This document shows positions 1-8,821 of a DNA stretch of 64,000 bases, one piece after another. The notes beneath the pieces are model-generated. The model was not told the origin of the DNA and did no database searches. It saw only the letters and a list, made by a program, of their open reading frames with translations. Location of the stretch: contig JAPXFQ010000065.1 in assembly GCA_028564705.1 (NCBI GenBank), forward strand, positions 1,302,001 through 1,366,000, given 5' to 3'. Numbering within the stretch: position 1 is the first letter of the stretch; each line of letters starts with the position of its first letter. Made by a program: the position numbers and the translations under genes. The stretch comes from Apricaphanius iberus (taxonomy: Eukaryota > Chordata > Actinopteri > Cyprinodontiformes > Aphaniidae).

Positions 1-734
1 GAAATGATAGGCACTGGAACCTTGGAACGCACTCCTGGTTTTGGATTTAATCAATCAGTTCTGCTTTGTCATGATATGACAAATATACTGGATACTGGAG
101 TCAGCTTATTAGAGTATGTGAATGAAACTATTCATTGCTGTCTTCCATCCCTTCAGACCATCTCATTCTAGTCAGTAGAGTTTAAAACACAGAGTTTATC
201 AATATACTAAACTATGATGCAAGACATAAAAACTGAGAAGCTAGACTGGGGTGTTCCCTGAAGGTATACATTTTTATTAAGTGGATGGACCTTCATAGGC
301 CCCTTTGGGCAAATGTTTATGTGTGGAGAATTTTTCTTTTGGCAATAAGCAAAACAAATTGAACAGCATGTGGAAACATACTTTCAATATATGAATGCTA
401 CATCTATTTTCTTTTTTGCTCATTTTATTCTATCAACTTTCTGTATGTTTTGGCTTTCTGAGTGTTAGTACAGCAGCACAGTGTGAGCCATAACTAAAAG
501 TAAAGCCATGACTCAAGAGATTGTTGAACATTGTTGTAAAGCATTTTGTGACAGTTTTGTAGTTCAAGGTTTTAGGGTGTCAGTCAGGTCTAAAAAAACA
601 AGGATCCCCCTAGATAATTTCTGTTCTCTAGGGGGGACGTGGCAGAAAGTACTGAGAATCACTGCTGTACTGCAACATTGTTGTTGCTCATTTCTACATT
701 ATGGTTGCAACACTGTTTTTTTGTTGTTTTTTTA
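1..734. other. Noncoding stretch, no gene recognised
   Basis: No coding exon, RNA gene or known repeat is evident on either strand. The only structure is a short hairpin at 606-635, where CCCCCTAGA pairs with TCTAGGGGG across a 12-base loop. The short frames here look like chance. Confidence 0.5.
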
Positions 735-782
735 AACCCAACAGTTGGGTTGAAAAGATAACTCAACAACTGGGTTATCTTT
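735..782. repeat. Two adjacent palindromes, MITE-like
   Basis: AACCCAACAGTTGGGTT at 735-751 is a perfect 8+1+8 palindrome. It is followed by AAAGATAAC...GTTATCTTT at 754-782. Tandem GTTGGGTT-type palindromes are common in fish miniature transposons. The element's outer ends are not defined here. Confidence 0.4.
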
Positions 783-1316
783 AAATAAAACCTTGGGTGG
801 ACTTATATTTGTTGAGTACTTTTTTAACCTATTATTCGTGTTAATTTTACTCTTATTGCTGGGTTATATTGACCTAACTTATTTGTTTTCACATTTATCT
901 TTTCTCATTCTCGGTCCAATTTCTTGTAATTGATAGATTTATATTGTGGCCTGTGTGTATAGTAAATAACGAAGATAAATACACAACGTTAAAGTGATTT
1001 AATTAATTAATCAAATTTAGTAAAAAATAAAGAACATGTCACCTGCTAACAGCAATAGAACATAACAGTATGTACTGTACAAACAATCCATTAAAAGCAT
1101 TTCAACATTACAATATAACAAAATAAACTCACAGAGAAGCCAGGAAATTCACACATGTTTAAACTGACCCTGAGCAGCCTCAACTTTAAAGCTTGTATTT
1201 TTGGAGAGTTTGATCCAACCTAGTTAAAAAAATGCTTCTGAAATACCTGAGAGGTCAAATGCTGGAGGTATGAAAGGTTTAGAAAAAAAACTTCAGTCAT
1301 CAGAGGTTCAGAAGCT

Positions 1317-1445
1317 TTAGGAGCATGACAGCGTCTCCTGGCTTTCAAGAAGAACGGCCACATCCACTTTACATTCTTCTTCATCAGCACCATGGACCAC
1401 CAGGATCTTCAGAATTTGTTGCACTGGGTCACGGCGGCTGTCCTT
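1317..1445 (-). CDS. Candidate terminal coding exon, decayed or early-stopped
   Basis: On the minus strand a splice acceptor (TTTGGCAG) is followed by a 42-codon open frame ending in TAA at 1317-1319. It encodes charged, protein-like sequence with the cores RRDPVQQILKILVVHGAD and VDVAVLLESQETL. From memory this resembles the C-terminal part of an uncharacterised protein family greatly expanded in teleosts, whose members usually continue further, so the stop here may be premature. I cannot confirm that without a search. Its phase does not join directly to the next candidate exon upstream (4931-5014), so intervening exons are missing or the locus is a pseudogene. Confidence 0.35.
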   Translation of the reverse strand, partial: KDSRRDPVQQILKILVVHGADEEECKVDVAVLLESQETLSCS

Positions 1446-1917
1446 CTGCCAAATTGAAGTAAAATAAAAAATCACTATTTTCCAAATAGTCCATTACTTC
1501 ATTTATGCAGTGGATCTGCTTAAGAAGAAATCTTTATGACAAACTGAAAACATTTTTTTCTGTCATTTAGCTTTTGTAGAAAGAAGATTTAAAAGGCTGC
1601 AGTATTTGAATTATGAGTGCTTTAAGTAACATTACTTCTGTGGGGTTAGATTGATTAAAAATAGCAAAATCCTCCAAGGTGGGGATCTGCATAAATTCAG
1701 TGTCCTGCAACTTTAACATGTGTCTCTGCTTCATCACACCTGAGTTAAAGGGCAAGTTTGTTTTATTTGCAACTGGACCTTATGTAAAGCATTTACAGCA
1801 ATCCTCTCAGCAGTTCCTTGTACAGTGTTAGTATGTAGCGACAGTACAGAGGAAAAACTCCCCTTTAACAGGAGGAAACCTCCACAAGAATCTGATACGA
1901 CCATCTGAGAGTTTGAG

Positions 1918-2517
1918 GGCATTTTCACATGGGACTCGAGTCCGTACTCGGGTACCGTATTTGGTCAAAATCCTCTTATTTCGTTCAGCCTGGAGCGTGC
2001 CAGGATACGGTCAGAGAGACCTGCCTTGGAGGCAGTATCGGAGACCAGGTACAAGTGGATACGTATCATGTAAACACAAGCCGTACTCTGGCCGTATCTA
2101 AGACAATAGACATGTTCTACACGGAAGTGACGACACCGCCGATCGAAATTACCGAATCACCACGCGACCATAAAGAGATCAAAACGTTTTTCAAGCATCC
2201 CACAGCAACACACCAGGTTACAAGCGGTGGGTTTACTACAACAATCACCCTGTAGATGGCTTAAGGTAGCAGTTGACCAGTAGACCAATGTGTTCACATT
2301 CTATGCTGTCGCTCGTTTTATGAGGTTGGTACTTCACACTCCCATGTTTATTGGATAGCTACATAATTATTTGTATACCACCACCTGCTGTTTTTGTTTA
2401 GTCTGTCATGTAAGATACTTGATTCCAGCACGGGCCGAGATCCGGGCCATGTGAACAGAAAAAATTAGCATTTTTCTCTGCCCATTTTCTGGCACGGCCA
2501 CACATGTGAAAATGCCG
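1918..2517. mobile_element. 600-bp nonautonomous element with 14-bp terminal inverted repeats
   Basis: GGCATTTTCACATG at 1918 is matched by its exact reverse complement ending at 2517. Comparison with the uninterrupted LINE copy near 21110-21160 shows that this block is extra DNA inside LINE copy A, which supports an insertion with these ends. No clear target-site duplication is visible and no transposase is encoded. The superfamily is undetermined; hAT-like is one possibility. Confidence 0.6.
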
Positions 2518-3266
2518 TAAGAAGACAGAGCAGAGATAAAGAAAGAACAAGTAAGAGTATGTTCTATATTTAAGAAAGTAAAAAGTTGATAACAGGACAT
2601 GAAAGATGTTCAGTTGCTGGGAGCATTACCCCAATCGATGCCCCCATCAAATAGGGCAGGTACCAGACCAAGTGCAGCTTTTATAGAGAGAAAACACTGA
2701 GGAAAAACAAGGTTAAAAGCTCAAATAACAGCAAAAAAATAAAAATAAAATCCAAACAGGGGATTGGTAGAAGAGAAAAGTAATAGGGTAAAGAAAAGTG
2801 GTCAGTCTGTTCTACAACAGTCTAGACCTGTAGCAGCATAACTACAAAGACCAAACTGCTTAAAATTAAATAAATAAATAAAACCTTATGATATAAACAT
2901 TTACATTAATAAATATTAGAAAAATGTATTATGTGAAAATGAAATTATAAAAAGTAAATTCATATAAAAGTTTAATCTCTAAATATGTTTCATTTTTCTT
3001 TAAAATGCATTTATTATTTAAAAAAACATTTACTTGTAAAAAAAATTGCTAATAGATTTTTTTTGTTATTTTTATTTGATTTCATTAGCTTTTATTCCAA
3101 AGCATCTTTTTTCACAAAATCAGCTTTTATTTCATAATGTTTTTTTCCAGAGAACTTATCCACTTAATGAGATCATCAGCCAGTCAGAGTCACTGTGTGG
3201 GACCTGCGTTTGTCTAATATTTATAAATGTAAATATTTATAGCATAGGGATTTATTTATTTATTTA

Positions 3267-4546
3267 CACTCAACAAAAATATAAATGCAACACTTTTGTT
3301 TCTGCTCCCTTTTTTCATGAGACCACCATTTGCCTCATGCAGTGCAACACATCTTATTCGCATAGAGTTTATCAGATTGTCAATTGTGGCCTGTGGAATG
3401 TTGGTCCACTCCTCTTCAATGGCTGTGCGAAGTTGGTGGATATTAGTGGGAACTGGTACACGCTGTCAAATATGCCGGTCAAGCACATCCCAAACATGCT
3501 CGATGGGTGACATGTCCGGTGAGTATGCTGGCCATTCAAGAACTGGGACAATTTCAGATTCCAAGATTTGTGTACAGATCCTTGCAACATGGGGCCGTGC
3601 ATAATCTTGCTGAAACATGAGGTGATGTTCATGGATGTATGGCACAACAATGGGCCTCAGGATCTCATCACGGTATCTCTGTGCATTCAAAATGCCATCG
3701 TTAAAAATGCACCTGTGTTCTTCGTCCATAACAGATGCCTGCCCATACCATAACCCCACCACCACCATCGGCCACTCGATCCACAACGTTGACATGAGCA
3801 AAGCGCTCACCACACGACGCCACACACGCTGTCTGCCATCTGACCTGAACAATGTAAACAGAGATTCATCCGTGAAGAGAAAACTTCTCCAACGTGCCAG
3901 ACGCCATCGAATGTGAGCATTTGCCCACTCAAGTCTGTTACGGCGACGAGTTTGTGCAGAAATTGTTTGGTTATGAAAACCAATTGTTTCAGCAGCTGTC
4001 TGAGTGGCTGGTCTCAGACGATCTTGGAGGTGAACCTGCTGGATATGGAGGTCCTGGGCTGGTGTGGTTACACGTGGTCTGCGGTTGTGAGGCCGGTTGG
4101 ATGTACTGCCATATTCTCTGAAACGCCTTCAGAGACGGCTTATGGTGGAGAAATGAACATTCAATGCACGAGCATCAGATCTGGTTGACATTCCTGCTGT
4201 CAGCATGCCAATTGCACGCTCCCTCAATGCTTGTGGCATCTGTGGCATTTTGCTCTGAGACAAAACTGCCAATTCCAGGGTGGCCTTTTATTGTGGGCAG
4301 TATAAGGTACACCTGTGCACTAATTACGAGGTCAGATCAGCATCTTGATGTGGCACACCTGTGAGGTGGGATGGATTATCTCAGCAAAGCAGAAGTGCTC
4401 ACTATCACACATTTAGACTGATTTGTGAACAATGTTTGAGAGAAATGGTAATATTGTGTATCCGGAATGAATTTTAGATCTTTAAGTCCATCTCATGAGA
4501 AATGGGAGCAGAAACAAAGGTGTTGTGTTTATATTTTTGTTGAGTG
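3267..4546 (-). mobile_element. Tc1-like transposon, full length but inactive
   Basis: The 1280-bp element begins CACTCAACAAAAATATAA and ends with the inverted copy, giving terminal inverted repeats of about 55 bp with a few mismatches. TA dinucleotides sit at 3265-3266 and 4547-4548, the expected Tc1 target duplication. It lies inside AT-rich DNA that interrupts LINE copy A. The coding strand is minus. Confidence 0.92.
3300..4248 (-). pseudogene. Tc1-like transposase with two nonsense codons
   Basis: The reading frame starts at ATG 4246-4248 (MPQMPQALRER...) and stays in one frame almost to the terminal repeat, interrupted only by TGA at 4129-4131 and TGA at 3466-3468. The DDE catalytic core is recognisable: FTDESLF carries the first Asp, FQQDYARPH the second, and SPDMSPIEHVWDVLDR the last acidic residue. 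The family acts as a cut-and-paste transposase that binds the terminal repeats and inserts at TA. Both stops lie where relatives would be expected to have Arg (CGA), consistent with CpG decay. No frameshift was found by eye. The last stretch runs into the inverted repeat without a clear stop. Confidence 0.88.
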
Positions 4547-4930
4547 TAATTTTGAGCACTTTGGCGCTCAATACAGGATAACTTAAGCCAATTTAACTTA
4601 AAGCTTCATCAAAAAGGAAGGTTTTAGGCCTGGACTTAAAAATAGACAGAGTCTGCCTCACAGACTAAAACTGAGGCATGGTTCCACATGAGAGGGGCCT
4701 GATAACTAAAAGATCTGCCTCCCATTCTACTTTTAGAAATCCTAGGAACTACCAGTAAACCTGCAGTCTAAAAGCAAAGTGCTCTGTTAGGAACATATAG
4801 AACAATCAGATCTATGATGTATGAAGAAGTATGTAGAAGTTGAGCATCCTGAATTATATTTTAACAGAGAGCTACTAAAGATAAGCTAAAAAAGGAGAAA
4901 CGTGATATCTCTTTTTGAAAGTCTGCTTAC

Positions 4931-5014
4931 TTTTTCCTGTTCTACCATCAGATTTCTTGGTATGCACTGGGACTCCAGGAAAGTTTCTGTGGTTCTCTTC
5001 AGCTTCGAAAGTTT
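4931..5014 (-). CDS. Candidate internal coding exon
   Basis: Minus-strand exon of 84 bases between acceptor TTAATCAG and donor GTAAGC. Read in the phase left by the upstream candidate exon (5110-5159), it gives an open hydrophilic peptide including FEAEENHRNFPGVPVHTKK. A second frame is also open, so coding status rests on splice-site fit and phase agreement with its neighbour. Not recognised as a named protein. Confidence 0.38.
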
Positions 5015-5109
5015 CTGATTAAGCTAATAGCAGTGTGATTGTGCAATAAAATGTTGTACAAATGTGTAAAATTTTCTTTTTCTAATGATAAAAATATAAA
5101 ATGATTTAC

Positions 5110-5159
5110 CTCTTAGCAAAAGTGAACCTTGACCCCTGTTTGATTTGCTATAGGAATCA
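5110..5159 (-). CDS. Candidate short internal coding exon
   Basis: Minus-strand exon of 50 bases with a good polypyrimidine acceptor (TTTTGTCTCTTAG) and donor AAGAG|GTAAAT. Only one phase is open (DSYSKSNRGQGSLLLR), and that phase continues without a stop into the exon at 4931-5014. It does not fit the phase 0 end of the candidate exon at 8638-8811, so another exon would be required between them. Confidence 0.35.
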
Positions 5160-6212
5160 CTAAGAGACAAAAGTCAAAGTTATAGTCAAGGAAATGAAGA
5201 GAATCCACATTTTCATAAAATTAATTTAATAAATTTTTTTACATTTTTAATGTTTTAATATGACGTTCTTTTGTTATCTCTACCTATCTGGCTTGTCTGC
5301 TTTTAACTTAAAATGGTGTTTGGTTGCTTCCCTGTTTGTTTTCTTTTGTCTCTCCTCTTCTTCTTCTCCTTCTACTCCTGAGACATGTTTCTGGGTGTCG
5401 GGAATCCAAAGGAGCCATAAAAAGGGAAACGCAAACCTCTCAGCCATAACAGCAATGCATCCCCTGTGAAATCCTAGATGACCATTAAGCTAATGGGGCA
5501 CTCTGGACCAGCCAGTGGGTGTTAGCCAGTTTGCAAGCTGTAAGTCAAGGACCAGATACAAAGAGGGCCCATGTTCCACATGTTGGTGTAAACATCTGCA
5601 ATGTATTTAATTAATAAGTGTCTCCAATATTTTGTTTCTTTGTCTCGTGTTGCACAAAATTATCAGAAAAAACCTTTGCAACAATGTTTGGAGTTTCAGT
5701 GCTGGAATTCTTGGGCACAGCCACGTTTTGTGGCCTTAGTGTCGGCCAGTTGCTAATCCTTGGGGGTGCCTGGTGTTTCTGGCAAGAGCTGCTGTTGCCT
5801 ATAAGAGCCAATCCTATCTGCCTTTTGCTGTTCTTGGGTGCTGGGTCCTGTGATGCTTCCATCCTTCGCACATTGTACAATCTTTGCAATTCCAGGTGAC
5901 AAAATAGCTCACACACCTACTCCACAGTCACACTTAGTCTACACAGCCCTACAAATGTTCACACTCATGCACATACAAATATTCTAAATCTTTAGAGGTC
6001 ATACTTTATAAACATGGGTTCATTTTTCTCTGATCTGGCCTGCCTGCTGAGATTCCAGATGCAACTCTAGGTTAATAAAGTCAATCAGGCAAATGGGATA
6101 CCTGCTGCAGATATCATGTTTGTAGAACCTAGGCAACCAAACGTGTATGTGCCACGCCTTAAATGCCATGTGAGGACAATGATTGCCCTGGATACAAAAC
6201 GGAGTGATGGCT

Positions 6213-6230
6213 TATATATATATATATATA
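6213..6230. repeat. TA microsatellite used as transposon target
   Basis: A run of TA dinucleotides directly abuts the left end of the intact Tc1 element, whose TA target duplication is its last unit. Confidence 0.9.
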
Positions 6231-7827
6231 CACTACCGTTCAAAAGTTTGGGGTCACCCAAACAATTTTGTGTTTTCCATGAAAAATCACACTTATTCAC
6301 CACCATACGTTGTGAAATGAATGAAAAATAGAGTCTAGACATTGACAAGGTTAGAAATAATGATTTTTATTTGAAATAAGATTGTTTTTACATGAAACTT
6401 TGCTTTCATCAAAGAATCCTCCATTTGCAGCAATTACAGCATTGCAGACCTTTGGCATTCTAGCTGTTAATTTGTTGAGGTAATCTGGAGAAATTGCACC
6501 CCACGCTTCTAGAAGCAGCTCCCACAACTTCTTGCGTACCATACGGTCAAGCTGCTCCCACAACAGCTCAACGGGGTTCAAATCTGGTGACTGCGCTGGC
6601 CACTCCATTACCGATAGAATACCAGCTGCCTGCTTCTTCTCTAAATAGTTCTTGCACAATTTCGAGGTGTGTTTTGGGTCATTGTCCTGTTGGAGGATGA
6701 AATTGGCTCCAATCAAGCGCTGTCCACTGGGTATGGCATGGCGTTGCAAAATGGAGTGATAGCCTTCCTTATTCAGAATCCCTTTTACCCTGTACAAATC
6801 TCCCACCTTACCAGCACCAAAGCAACCCCAGACCATCACATTACCTCCACCATGCTTAACAGATGGCATCAGGCATTCTTCCAGCATCTTTTCAGTTGTT
6901 CTGCGTCTCACAAACGTTCTTCTTTGTGATCCAAACACCTCAAACTTGGATTCATCCGTCCACAGCACTTTTTTCCAGTCTTCCTCTGTCCAATGTCTGT
7001 GTTCTTTTGCCCATCTTAATCTTTTTCTTTTATTGGCCAGTCTCAGATATGGCTTTTTCTTTGCCACTCTGCCCTGAAGCCCAGAATCCCGCAGCCGCCT
7101 CTTCACTGTAGATGTTGACACTGGTGTTTTGCGGGTACTATTTAATGAAGATGCCAGTTGGGGACCTGTGAGGCGTCTGTTTCTCAAACTAGAGACTCTA
7201 ATGTACTTATCTTCTTGCTCAGTTGTGCAACGCGGCCTCCCACTTCTTTTTCTACTCTGGTTAGAGCCTGTTTGTGCTGTCCTCTGAAGGGAGTAGTACA
7301 CACCGTTGTAGGAAATCTTCAATTTCTTAGCAATTTCTCGCATGGAATAGCCTTCATTTCTAAGAACAAGAATAGACTGTCGAGTTTCAGATGAAAGTTC
7401 TCTTTTTCTGGCCATTTTGAGCGTTTAATTGACCCCACAAATGTGATGCTCCAGAAACTCAATCTGCTCAAAGGAAGGTCAGTTTTGTAGCTTCTGTACC
7501 GAGCTAAACTGTTTTCAGATGTGTGAACATGATTGCACAAGGGTTTTCTAATCATCAATTAGCCTTCTGAGCCAATGAGCAAACACATTGTACCATTAGA
7601 ACACTGGAGTGATAGTTGCTGGAAATGGGCCTCTATACACCTATGTAGATATTGCACCAAAAACCAGACATTTGCAGCTAGAATAGTCATTTACCACATT
7701 AGCAATGTATAGCGTGTGTTTCTTTAAAGTTAAGACTAGTTTAAAGTTATCTTCATTGAAAAGTACAGTGCTTTTCCTTCAAAAATAAGGACATTTCAAT
7801 GTGACCCCAAACTATTGAACGGTAGTG
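6231..7827 (-). mobile_element. Tc1-like transposon with intact transposase frame
   Basis: The 1597-bp element starts CACTACCGTTCAAAAGTTTG and ends with an imperfect inverted copy (...CAAACTATTGAACGGTAGTG), flanked by TA at 6229-6230 and 7828-7829. The terminal sequence resembles the Passport/PPTN group of fish Tc1 elements as I remember it. It carries one uninterrupted transposase frame on the minus strand. It sits inside the putative intron between the candidate exons at 5110-5159 and 8638-8811. Confidence 0.95.
6351..7415 (-). CDS. Tc1/mariner-family transposase, intact 354-residue frame
   Basis: A cut-and-paste DDE transposase, expected to act in the nucleus on the element's own inverted repeats and to insert at TA. 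The N-terminal region (about residues 1-110) holds two predicted helix-turn-helix units joined by a GRPR-type AT-hook (SGRPRCT, about residues 59-65). The catalytic core follows: first Asp in WTDESKFEVFG, second in FILQQDNDPKHTS, and the last acidic residue in SPDLNPVELLWEQLD, a DD34E-type layout. A Gly-rich box (GGGNVMVWGCF) lies between the first two. The length fits the family (about 340-350). The start MARKREL is a good Tc1 start. The segment after WEQLDRMVRKK looks shorter than in relatives I recall, which may be a small in-frame deletion. No stop or frameshift is present, unlike every other Tc1 copy in this window. Confidence 0.95.
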   Translation of the reverse strand: MARKRELSSETRQSILVLRNEGYSMREIAKKLKISYNGVYYSLQRTAQTGSNQSRKRSGRPRCTTEQEDKYIRVSSLRNRRLTGPQLASSLNSTRKTPVSTSTVKRRLRDSGLQGRVAKKKPYLRLANKRKRLRWAKEHRHWTEEDWKKVLWTDESKFEVFGSQRRTFVRRRTTEKMLEECLMPSVKHGGGNVMVWGCFGAGKVGDLYRVKGILNKEGYHSILQRHAIPSGQRLIGANFILQQDNDPKHTSKLCKNYLEKKQAAGILSVMEWPAQSPDLNPVELLWEQLDRMVRKKLWELLLEAWGAISPDYLNKLTARMPKVCNAVIAANGGFFDESKVSCKNNLISNKNHYF

Positions 7828-7851
7828 TATAAGGATTAAACAATGAGGACT

Positions 7852-7930
7852 CGTGCATTAGACGGTTATAATGCACGACGCGGTGTCAAGAACACCACGA
7901 CGCGAAGTGCATTATACCGTCTAATGCACG
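7852..7930. repeat. 79-bp imperfect palindrome
   Basis: The left arm begins CGTGCATTAGACGGT and the right arm ends with its reverse complement. Pairing continues through ATAATGCAC and a CGCG-containing stretch to GGTGT/ACACC around a short centre, with small indels. It lies just outside the right end of the Tc1 element and probably belongs to the element listed next. Confidence 0.85.
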
Positions 7931-7947
7931 GCTCTGGTATAATCCGC

Positions 7948-8433
7948 TTATACCATGGTCCCACAAACTTAACATTTTATAACAAATGTTTATTTCATGT
8001 ACTGAACTCGTCAAATATCCCACACTACAGGGACTATTTTATGTGGGTCTTTAGTCGGTCTACTGTCTGAATGCTCGTCGCTGATCGAGCCATTCTCTCG
8101 CTGCTGCGATGATCTCCGTCAGACGCAACAAAACACATCAGCACATGCTGCATCGCTAGAATTACAACACATTATGACTATTCCTGCACTTTTACGTGGA
8201 AATCAACACCGGTAGTATGCGGCGGTCCTCCGTCAGTCAGTCTATGATCAGCTCAACGACTTGTCACTTAACGTTTATTCAGCTGTTGCATGTTGCTATG
8301 GCTACGTCCGCAGAGGAGTGATAGCGCAGTGATTTAACTACCGGACTACGTGTGTGGTTATACGAAAATAATGCACGCTTGTCAGCAACCACCAGCCAAT
8401 CAGAATCGGGTATTAACCCAGACCATGGTATAA
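7948..8433. mobile_element. Probable nonautonomous DNA element with 13-bp inverted ends
   Basis: TTATACCATGGTC at 7948-7960 is matched by GACCATGGTATAA at 8421-8433. The interior has no coding sequence. The adjacent palindrome (7852-7930) and similar GTGCATTATA motifs suggest a palindrome-rich fish repeat. The true left boundary may lie outside 7948. No target duplication was identified. Confidence 0.45.
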
Positions 8434-8440
8434 ATATATG

Positions 8441-8472
<32 letters not shown>
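8434..8472. repeat. TA/TG microsatellite
   Basis: Alternating TA then TG dinucleotides immediately follow the right end of the preceding element. Confidence 0.9.
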
Positions 8473-8637
8473 GTTGCACTTCAAATGATTTTTAATATTA
8501 TTAGTGTAAACATGACTGTGTTGGTGTTGCCGTTTATAGTACAAAGATCATTAAAAAATAAATTGTTTTCAGTTTGTATTTCTGACATTTCAAATACCAA
8601 ACTGCGTATGTTTTTTAAACGAATTTGAAACACTTAC

Positions 8638-8811
8638 ATTGCGTTTAACTCCCAGATTCAGAGGGTTATGGAAAGCAGCATAAGCAGCCACCAGCACTTG
8701 TGCTCGTTCAGAGTCGTCCATTTTGGTTTGTACTGGGAGTTGTTGAGATTTCCTCTGGTCCTCTTTTATGTGAGAAGTTTCTGATGAAGAAAAATCAACT
8801 AATCTCTTTAC
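8638..8811 (-). CDS. Candidate exon with a start codon
   Basis: On the minus strand an acceptor-like CACCTACAG is followed by 174 bases open in a single frame, ending at a strong donor AAT|GTAAGTG. The frame contains ATG at 8719-8721 in good context (ACCAAAATGG) and then MDDSERAQVLVAAYAAFHN and PLNLGVKRN. The other two frames after the ATG are closed. The frame is also open upstream of the ATG. The exon ends in phase 0, which does not match the next candidate exon (5110-5159), so the gene model is incomplete or the locus is dead. Not recognised as a named protein. Confidence 0.4.
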
Positions 8812-8821
8812 CTGTAGGTGC

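Larger units (their letters stand above)
1790..4920 (-). mobile_element. L2/Rex-type LINE 3' end, copy A, broken by insertions
   Basis: Three separated pieces (about 1790-1917, 2518-2850 and 4571-4920) line up in order with the continuous LINE copy at 20832-22525. Shared landmarks include the CAGCAATCC/GAGGAAACCTCC stretch, the GGTCAGTCTGT...GCAGCATAACTA stretch, and AAAAAGGAAGGTTTTA followed by GTCTGCCTCAC. The element lies on the minus strand and covers the end of the reverse transcriptase frame plus the 3' UTR. The gaps are filled by a 600-bp inverted-repeat element and by AT-rich DNA containing a Tc1 element. No 3' tail repeat remains. Confidence 0.7.

Noticed and set aside
3046..3510. 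154-codon plus-strand frame
   Set aside because: It spans AT-rich DNA and the antisense strand of a Tc1 transposase, with no domain.
5611..5916. 101-codon minus-strand frame, Pro/Asn/Ser-rich
   Set aside because: It has no convincing splice sites, no domain and no neighbour in phase. It could be an exon but I cannot support it.
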